64,000 nt of DNA, from NCBI RefSeq assembly GCF_000803315.1, contig NZ_JRMH01000002.1, positions 248,001 to 312,000 of the forward strand. Direction: 5' to 3'. Made by a program: the position numbers and the translations under genes. Shown piece by piece: positions 57,789 to 64,000 of this stretch (position 1 is the stretch's first letter; each line of letters opens with the position of its first letter). The notes under the pieces are model-generated. The model was not told the DNA's origin. It ran no database searches and was given only the letters and a program-made list of their open reading frames with translations. The DNA is from Pectobacterium actinidiae. Its GTDB lineage: Bacteria > Pseudomonadota > Gammaproteobacteria > Enterobacterales > Enterobacteriaceae.

Positions 57789-58751
57789 TTAAGCACGCCT
57801 GGTTAACCAGAATGTGCTTAACGCCTTCTGTAACCCAATGAAAGCAAACAGCAGGAAGCCAATGACGATTTTTGTCCACCATGAGCTCAAAGTGCCGTCG
57901 AACGTGATATACGTCTGAATCAGGCCCTGAATCAGTACGCCAAACAGCGTTCCTAATACCGTTCCCACACCGCCGGTCAGTAGCGTACCACCGATGACAA
58001 CGGCAGCGATGGCGTCCAATTCCACACCGCTTGCCGCCAGGGCATAACCCGCCGAGGTATAGAGCGAAAAAACAATACCTGACAGCACCGCTAGCGTACT
58101 GGAAAGCATGTAGATATGAATCGTCGTCCGCCTGACGGGCACCCCCATCAATTCTGCAGAATAGCTGTTACCACCAATCGCATAAACACGGTTACCGAAA
58201 CGGGTACGATGCGCCATCACGATCCCCAGCAGTACCACAATCAACATAACCAGCGCCAGAAAGGTAAATCGCCCCCCGTCCGGTATGCGCCATGCTAAAC
58301 CCGCCAATTGGTTATAGACCGGATGATCGATTGGAATCGACTCCTGTGAGACGATAAAGCTCATTCCTCGGACAAAGAACATACCTGCCAGAGTGATAAT
58401 AAAGGCAGGCAATTTCAGCGTATCGATAATCCATCCCATCAACCCGCCAAACATCGCCCCCATCACCAGCGCTATTGCGAACGCAAAGAAAGGATCAATG
58501 CCATACGTACCGATCAATTTGGCCAGTAACACACCCGTAAACGCAATCACTGACCCCACAGAGAGATCGATCCCACCAGACAGGATGACAAACGTCATCC
58601 CAACCGCCACGATCCCCAAAAAGGCGTTATCCGTCAGTAAGTCAAAGAAAACGCGCGTTGAAGCAAAACCGGGAAACTGGCTAAGACAAAATAAATAGCC
58701 AGCAATGAATACCAGAACCGTCATCAACAGGGGGAAGTGGCGTTTCAACAT
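57789..58751 (-). CDS. yjfF: Galactofuranose ABC transporter permease YjfF
   Basis: A 320-residue permease of the ribose/xylose-type ABC family (BPD_transp_2), with about ten membrane segments. NAFLGIVAVGMTFVILSGGIDLSVGSVIAFTGVLLAKLIGTYGIDPFFAFAIALVMG is the conserved permease core. It is the last gene of ytfQ-ytfR-ytfT-yjfF; its start overlaps the ytfT stop by 1 bp. It pairs with YtfT. Confidence 0.93.
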   Translation of the reverse strand: MLKRHFPLLMTVLVFIAGYLFCLSQFPGFASTRVFFDLLTDNAFLGIVAVGMTFVILSGGIDLSVGSVIAFTGVLLAKLIGTYGIDPFFAFAIALVMGAMFGGLMGWIIDTLKLPAFIITLAGMFFVRGMSFIVSQESIPIDHPVYNQLAGLAWRIPDGGRFTFLALVMLIVVLLGIVMAHRTRFGNRVYAIGGNSYSAELMGVPVRRTTIHIYMLSSTLAVLSGIVFSLYTSAGYALAASGVELDAIAAVVIGGTLLTGGVGTVLGTLFGVLIQGLIQTYITFDGTLSSWWTKIVIGFLLFAFIGLQKALSTFWLTRRA

Positions 58752-59761
58752 TATGTTTTCCTCCTGAACAGGTGATGCAGCGAAATACGCGGAGATTGCA
58801 TAACCAAAACCAGCAGAACGACGAGTGCCTTCAGAACCAGGTTGAATTCCGGCCGATAGCCCGACAGCAGGATGCCAGTATTCATACTCTGAATAATCAA
58901 GGCACCGACGACAGAGAGCAGTAAATTAAAGCGGCCACCGAGTAGCGAACCGCCACCGATAACGACAGCCAGAATCGCGTCTAATTCCAGCCAGAGCCCT
59001 GCATTATTCGCATCCGCACCACGGATATCTGCCGTGACGATAACGCCCGCTACGGCAGCACACACGCCGCATATGACATAAGCCGCGACTAATACCAGCT
59101 TCGTACTCACGCCAGCGTTGCGAGCCGATCGCAGATTAATACCGACAGATTCAATAAACAGCCCAAGCGCCGTTTTACGCGTCAGAACCCACAGCACCAG
59201 CAGCACTACGCAGGCAATAATCACTGGCATGGGTAGATAGAACAGGGTTCCGCTGCCCAACTTAGCCAACCCAGCGTTATCAAACGTGATAATTTGACCT
59301 TCGGTAATCAACTGAGCAATGCCTCGCCCGGCAACCATCAGCATTAACGTCGCAACAATCGGCTGAATCTGTAACACCGCAACCAGAAAACCATTCCACA
59401 GCCCACATAGGGCACCAACCAATAGCGCAGTCAGCAGTACAGAAGGCAGTGGATGACCAGCAGCGGTCAGTGTTGCGGCCGTCGCTCCAGCAATCGCCAT
59501 AACTGCGCCCACCGATAAGTCGATACCGCCAGTTGCAATCACCAGCGTCATCCCTAATGCCAGCAGCGCAACGGGCGCACCGCGGTTAAGGATGTCGATA
59601 AGACTACCGAACAAGCGCCCATCCTGAATGTGGAGGGAGAAGAAATTAGGCGCGACCATGCTATCAATCAACAAGATGGCAACCAGCGCCAGAAGCTGTG
59701 GCATCCCTTTCGTGAACGTTAGGCGGACTTTTTTGGCAGGTTTGACGTTATTGTCTGTCAT
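58751..59761 (-). CDS. ytfT: Galactofuranose ABC transporter permease YtfT
   Basis: A 336-residue partner permease of YjfF, beginning MTDNNVKPAKKVRLTFTKGMPQLLALVAILLIDSMVAPNFF and carrying the conserved GAPVALLALGMTLVIATGGIDLSVGAVMAIAGATAA block. The ATG at 59761 has GGGAG 6 bases upstream; neighbouring ATGs (59764, 59785) are less well placed. It overlaps the end of ytfR by 14 bp, indicating translational coupling. Confidence 0.92.
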   Translation of the reverse strand: MTDNNVKPAKKVRLTFTKGMPQLLALVAILLIDSMVAPNFFSLHIQDGRLFGSLIDILNRGAPVALLALGMTLVIATGGIDLSVGAVMAIAGATAATLTAAGHPLPSVLLTALLVGALCGLWNGFLVAVLQIQPIVATLMLMVAGRGIAQLITEGQIITFDNAGLAKLGSGTLFYLPMPVIIACVVLLVLWVLTRKTALGLFIESVGINLRSARNAGVSTKLVLVAAYVICGVCAAVAGVIVTADIRGADANNAGLWLELDAILAVVIGGGSLLGGRFNLLLSVVGALIIQSMNTGILLSGYRPEFNLVLKALVVLLVLVMQSPRISLHHLFRRKT

Positions 59762-61268
59762 CATCTGCTCCCGTTTGTACTGCAATTGCCTGCATCACTG
59801 CGGCAACCGAGATCTCATTATGTTCGAGATGCGCAACGTGCTGCCTGTCACGCAGTACAATGATGCGATCCGCGTAACCAGTCAGCTCTTCCAATTCAGA
59901 AGAAATCACGAGTAAGGCCATCCCCTGCTCACACAGTTTTTCGATCAGACGAATGATTTCAGCATGCGCACCAACATCAATTCCTCGCGTTGGCTCATCC
60001 AGAATCAAAAAACGTGGTTCTGTTGCCAGCCAGCGCGATAGCAATACTTTTTGCTGATTCCCTCCCGATAGATACTGAATTTCCTGCTCTGGACTAGGCG
60101 TACGAATCCCTAATAGGCTGATAAATTTTTCAGCGATACGGGTTTGCTCACGTAAGGAAATGGGCTTCAGCCAGCCACGCTGCGCCTGAAGCGCCAAAAT
60201 GATGTTCTCTCGTACCGTTGCTGCGCCGACAATGCCGTCAGTCTTGCGGTCCTCTGGACAATAGCCAAAACCCAGCTTTCCTGCCGCACGCGGCGTACGG
60301 ATGTTTACTTGTCTGTCATCAACCCAAGCTTCACCGGCATCAGGCACGGTGATGCCAAATATCAGCTGAGCTGTTTCTGTTCTGCCGGAACCCAGTAAAC
60401 CAGCAAGGCCAACAATCTCTCCCGGACGCACGGAAAGTTCAAAGTCATTAATCGAACCACGTCGGCCATAGTGTTTAAATTGCACAATGGGTTTACCCGA
60501 AAAATCACTGTGCTCACCACGTTTCAGTAAGGTTTCATCAAAACTGTGCCCCAGCATCATTTGGACTAATTCAATACGTGGTAATTCTTCGGCAGGCAAT
60601 GTTCCAACTAGCCGTCCATTACGTAAAACGGTAATTCTGTCACTAATGCGGTAAACCTGATCCAGAAAGTGCGTCACAAATATCATTCCGATTCCGCGAT
60701 CGCGCAATTTCCGCAATATATCCAGCAGCATATCGACTTCTTTTGCATCAAGACTTGCGGTAGGTTCATCAAGAATTAAAACTTTAGCGGAAAGATCGAT
60801 AGCTCTGGCAATAGCTACAATTTGCTGAACTGCGATGGAGTAATTACCAAGCGGATGGCTAACATCGATCATCAGTCCATAATTCAATAAAATCGCTTTG
60901 GCCTGAAGCTGGATTTTATGTTGATCCACGATGCCCCAGCGTGTGGGTTCACGGCCAATAAATAGATTTGCCGCAACGGAAAGATTCGGTAATAGATTGA
61001 CCTCCTGATAGACCGTACCAATACCCAATGACTGAGCATGGGCCGTATTGACAGGATTAATCGCGATACCATCGAGGATAATTTCACCAGTTGAACGATG
61101 GTAAACGCCAGTCAACGCCTTAATTAACGTTGATTTCCCTGCACCGTTCTCTCCTAATAGCGCCACTATTTCGCCACGATTAAGCGTGAAGTCCACTTGA
61201 TCTAATGCTTTTACCCCCGGAAACTCAACGCTCATACCCCGAATATCTAACAACCGTGTCGTTTCCAT
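59748..61268 (-). CDS. ytfR: Galactofuranose ABC transporter ATPase YtfR
   Basis: A 506-residue tandem ABC ATPase. The N-terminal half has Walker A GENGAGKSTLIKAL and Walker B VLILDEPTASLD; the C-terminal half has the degenerate Walker A region LLGSGRTE and an intact Walker B FLILDEPTRGIDVGAHAEI. This is the normal ribose-family layout. ATG 61268 was chosen for its AGG 9 bases upstream; GTG 61277 and ATG 61274 are alternatives. A 190-bp gap separates it from ytfQ with no clear terminator. Confidence 0.92.
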   Translation of the reverse strand: METTRLLDIRGMSVEFPGVKALDQVDFTLNRGEIVALLGENGAGKSTLIKALTGVYHRSTGEIILDGIAINPVNTAHAQSLGIGTVYQEVNLLPNLSVAANLFIGREPTRWGIVDQHKIQLQAKAILLNYGLMIDVSHPLGNYSIAVQQIVAIARAIDLSAKVLILDEPTASLDAKEVDMLLDILRKLRDRGIGMIFVTHFLDQVYRISDRITVLRNGRLVGTLPAEELPRIELVQMMLGHSFDETLLKRGEHSDFSGKPIVQFKHYGRRGSINDFELSVRPGEIVGLAGLLGSGRTETAQLIFGITVPDAGEAWVDDRQVNIRTPRAAGKLGFGYCPEDRKTDGIVGAATVRENIILALQAQRGWLKPISLREQTRIAEKFISLLGIRTPSPEQEIQYLSGGNQQKVLLSRWLATEPRFLILDEPTRGIDVGAHAEIIRLIEKLCEQGMALLVISSELEELTGYADRIIVLRDRQHVAHLEHNEISVAAVMQAIAVQTGADDDRQ

Positions 61269-61458
61269 CAGCATCACCTATGCGACAACTTAACAAGGCT
61301 ACGTCACACCTGCGTAATATTATGGTAAGTAGGCTGGCAATATTCACTGTCTCGTAATTTAACGGTACAGAAAACATAGCAAGCCCACTTTCCCATATTC
61401 ATATTTCTGCTAGGCATTTAGCAAAATTTATATCAATGATACATCCACAATATAAATA

Positions 61459-62415
61459 TCAATAACCAAGGTCTTTCTTGGTTTCATATTCCTGTTTTGC
61501 CGTGTCAGGCAGTAATAAACGTGATTCGGTTTGAATGAATTTCTCAGGCTGTTTCCCATCCTTCTTCATCGCTAATAAAGCATCAAAAGCAGGCCCAGCC
61601 ATATTAGGTGTTAATTCAACAGTGGCATTAGCTTCGCCATTCATCATGGCTTTGAAAATATCGGGAACACCATCAATCGACACAACTTTTATTTGTGAAC
61701 CAGGTTTCAGACCAGCTTCTTTAATTGCCTGAATAGCGCCTATAGCCATGTCATCATTATGTGCATAAACCGCACAGATATTCTTTCCGTTCTGCTCAGC
61801 TTTAATAAAGCTTTCCATGACCTCTTTACCCTTACTGCGAGTAAAGTCTCCCGACTGTGAACGAATAATTTTTACCTGTGGATCTGAAGCTATACCTTCA
61901 GCAAATCCTTTCTTCCGGTTTATCGCGACGCTAGCCCCAACCGTTCCCTGTAATTCAACAACATTACAAGGCTTGCCAGCGGCCTCTTTCACAAGCCACT
62001 CCCCTGCCACTTTCCCTTCATAGACGCTATCAGAAGCGATAGCAGCGGTGTACAACGATGGATCGCTAACCTCAATCGTTCTATCAAGTAGGAACACTGG
62101 GATTTTTGCTTCTTTAGCTTCCTGTAAGACTGGAGCCCAACCTGTTGCGACGACTGGCGCAATAAATATGGCATCGACACCCTGAGCGATGAACGAGCGC
62201 ACAGCCTTAATCTGATTTTCCTGCTTCTGCTGAGCATCAGCTATTTTTAATGTTATTCCACGCTTCTCGGCTTCCTGCTTTGATACTTTAGTTTCCGCAG
62301 AACGCCATCCTGATTCTGAACCAATCTGGGAAAAACCAACAGTTAAGGGTTTTGCCTGTACGGCACCACATAACACAGCGCTTACAGCAACAGCTACCAA
62401 TAAATGTCTGTACAT
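61459..62415 (-). CDS. ytfQ: Galactofuranose-binding protein YtfQ
   Basis: A 318-residue periplasmic binding protein of the ribose/galactose family. The signal peptide is residues 1-21 (ending AVQA), followed by KPLTVGFSQIGSESGWRSAETK and the sugar-binding residues typical of YtfQ (NDDMAIGAIQAIKEAGLKPGSQIKVVSIDG). In E. coli it binds galactofuranose and the operon is under GalR and CRP control. It is the first gene of the operon; the 402-bp region upstream (62416-62817) holds a candidate LacI-type operator and no gene. Confidence 0.94.
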   Translation of the reverse strand: MYRHLLVAVAVSAVLCGAVQAKPLTVGFSQIGSESGWRSAETKVSKQEAEKRGITLKIADAQQKQENQIKAVRSFIAQGVDAIFIAPVVATGWAPVLQEAKEAKIPVFLLDRTIEVSDPSLYTAAIASDSVYEGKVAGEWLVKEAAGKPCNVVELQGTVGASVAINRKKGFAEGIASDPQVKIIRSQSGDFTRSKGKEVMESFIKAEQNGKNICAVYAHNDDMAIGAIQAIKEAGLKPGSQIKVVSIDGVPDIFKAMMNGEANATVELTPNMAGPAFDALLAMKKDGKQPEKFIQTESRLLLPDTAKQEYETKKDLGY

Positions 62416-62556
62416 ACTTAAACTCCTTCTGTGTAGTCTTACAGCTACTTAGTCAGATTTCAGGTACAACAGAGCGCTACGAATTTCTGCTATAGCGCTA
62501 CCGATGTGATGTTGGCAGGTATCACTAACAAGTGAATGCGACCTGAAGGATCGTTC

Positions 62557-62570
62557 TGAAAACGATTTAC
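62557..62570. promoter_or_regulatory. Candidate GalR/LacI-type operator upstream of ytfQ
   Basis: TGAAAACGATTTAC matches most of the LacI/GalR family half-site pattern TGNAANCGNTTNCA. It lies about 140 bp upstream of ytfQ. The same spot also forms an ATCGTT/AACGAT inverted pair. A weak CRP-like sequence (GATGA-N6-TCACA at 62619-62634) lies further upstream. Both are pattern matches only. Confidence 0.4.
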
Positions 62571-62817
62571 CGCTCACTCAGGTTGTAGATAGTTTTAGTT
62601 CAAATATCGAACAAGGTAGATGAGCAAGTTCACAACCTGGTATTACGGTGATTTTGTACATATTTACAGCTAAATAAGCACGATCTGTCAGCAGAACATT
62701 AATGATTTTTATTCTTTAAATAACAATAGATTAGAGTAATTAGATATTCAGAGAAGGGAGATAACGAGGAAATCAAGAAAAGGGATACAAGGCAGGATCG
62801 GGCATAAAGTACAGATC

Positions 62818-62852
62818 AAAAAAAACCCTTCACGATAACGTGAAGGGTTTTA
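62818..62852 (-). terminator. Terminator of the rRNA operon
   Basis: On the minus strand a stem CCCTTCACG / CGTGAAGGG with a short ATAA loop is followed by a long T-run (A residues 62818-62825). It directly follows tRNA-Trp, the last gene of the operon. Confidence 0.9.
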
Positions 62853-62854
62853 TC

Positions 62855-62930
62855 TGGCAGGGGCGGAGAGACTCGAACTCCCAACACCCGGTTTTGGAGA
62901 CCGGTGCTCTACCAATTGAACTACGCCCCT
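62855..62930 (-). tRNA. trpT: tRNA-Trp (CCA anticodon)
   Basis: A complete cloverleaf with acceptor AGGGGCG/CGCCCCT, anticodon CCA (CTCCAAA), T-loop GAGTTCGAGTC and encoded CCA. It is the last gene of the rRNA operon, as in E. coli rrnC. Confidence 0.96.
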
Positions 62931-62944
62931 AAATTACGCTTAAC

Positions 62945-62974
62945 ATTATGCCTGCTAAAATTAGCAGGCATAAT
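62945..62974. repeat. Perfect inverted repeat between tRNA-Asp and tRNA-Trp
   Basis: ATTATGCCTGCTAA (62945-62958) and TTAGCAGGCATAAT (62961-62974) are perfect 14-bp inverse copies separated by AA. In the minus-strand precursor RNA this would be a long hairpin between two tRNAs, without a following T-run, so it is more likely a processing structure than a terminator. Confidence 0.75.
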
Positions 62975-62984
62975 TTTTAATAAG

Positions 62985-63061
62985 TGGCGGAACGGACGGG
63001 GCTCGAACCCGCGACCCCCTGCGTGACAGGCAGGTATTCTAACCAACTGAACTACCGCTCC
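62985..63061 (-). tRNA. aspT: tRNA-Asp (GTC anticodon)
   Basis: A complete cloverleaf with acceptor GGAGCGG/CCGTTCC, anticodon GTC (CTGTCAC), T-loop GGGTTCGAGCC and encoded CCA. It follows the 5S gene, as in E. coli rrnC. Confidence 0.96.
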
Positions 63062-63111
63062 ACCGAATTTCTCTACAACCACCGGATTGCTCCGGCTTAC
63101 TGCTTAATTTG

Positions 63112-63231
63112 ATGCCTGGCAGTTCCCTACTCTCACATGGGGAAGCCCCACACTACCATCGGCGCTACGGCGTTTCACTTCTGAGTTCGGCATGGGGTCA
63201 GGTGGGACCACCGCGCTATCGCCGCCAGGCA
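63112..63231 (-). rRNA. rrf: 5S ribosomal RNA
   Basis: A 120-base 5S rRNA with terminal stem TGCCTGGCGG / CCGCCAGGCA pairing and the standard internal sequence CGGTGGTCCCACCTGACCCC. It lies between 23S and tRNA-Asp. Confidence 0.96.
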
Positions 63232-63353
63232 AATTCTGTTTCATTCCAACCGTCATGTCTCACTTTTTTGTGTCACATAACCACCAGAACCAATCCTAGA
63301 ACAAGCTGAGTATCGTTTTTTATGAGTCACCCACAAAACACCTTCGGTGTTGT

Positions 63354-64000
<647 letters not shown>

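Overview
The window looks like an enterobacterial chromosome of moderate GC content, most likely a soft-rot Pectobacteriaceae (Pectobacterium or a close relative). I infer this from protein similarity recalled from memory and from gene order; no search was run. From about 15.5 kb to the right edge the order follows the E. coli 84-85 min region: proM-leuT-hisR-argX tRNAs, yifK/thrP, the enterobacterial common antigen (ECA) cluster wecG-wzyE-wecF-wzxE-wecE-wecD-rffG-wecC-wecB-wzzE-wecA, rho, trxA, rhlB-gppA, rep, ppiC, ilvC/ilvY, ilvLGMEDA, comM, maoP, hdfR and an rrnC-like rRNA operon end (23S-5S-tRNA-Asp-tRNA-Trp). The differences from that order are informative: rffH is missing from the ECA cluster, putA/putP sits between ppiC and ilvC, two small genes (LprI-like and DUF2461) lie between ilvY and ilvA, and the ytfQRT-yjfF sugar transporter sits between hdfR and the rRNA operon.

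The left 14 kb is accessory metabolism. It consists of two operons that meet tail to tail. The rightward one (170-8335) has two MmgE/PrpD-family enzymes, a TauE/SafE (TSUP) membrane exporter and a four-gene AapJQMP-type amino-acid ABC transporter. Two copies of a TGTATACAAATG operator-like sequence precede its two transcription blocks. The leftward one (13852-8393) encodes an aspartase/fumarase-superfamily lyase, a GNAT acetyltransferase, a cystine-type ABC transporter (lipoprotein, permease, ATPase) and an M20 amidohydrolase. The ATPase and amidohydrolase closely resemble Bacillus YxeO and YxeP, so this operon looks like an S-(2-succino)cysteine salvage locus in which a lyase replaces the YxeK monooxygenase. 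The neighbouring PrpD-family pair could supply an epimerase or dehydratase for related succinyl or dicarboxylic amino acids; that part is a hypothesis.

The central block makes ECA, from lipid I (wecA) through UDP-ManNAcA (wecB, wecC) and dTDP-Fuc4NAc (rffG, wecE, wecD) to assembly (wecG, wecF, wzxE, wzyE, wzzE). It is followed by housekeeping genes for transcription termination (rho), redox (trxA), RNA helicase (rhlB), ppGpp metabolism (gppA) and replication-fork restart (rep). The putA/putP divergent pair imports and degrades proline and has three GTTGCA-type PutA operator sequences between the genes. The ilv genes form a complete branched-chain amino acid operon with an intact ilvG, a readable leader peptide and attenuator, and a divergent ilvY-ilvC module.

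No insertion sequence, prophage or CRISPR array was seen. Non-coding structure worth attention includes a 97-bp inverted-repeat insertion between wecB and wecC, clustered 15-16 bp repeats in the rho leader, a 17-bp maoS-like site beside maoP, matched hairpins after both amino-acid binding-protein genes, and a perfect hairpin between the tRNA-Asp and tRNA-Trp genes.
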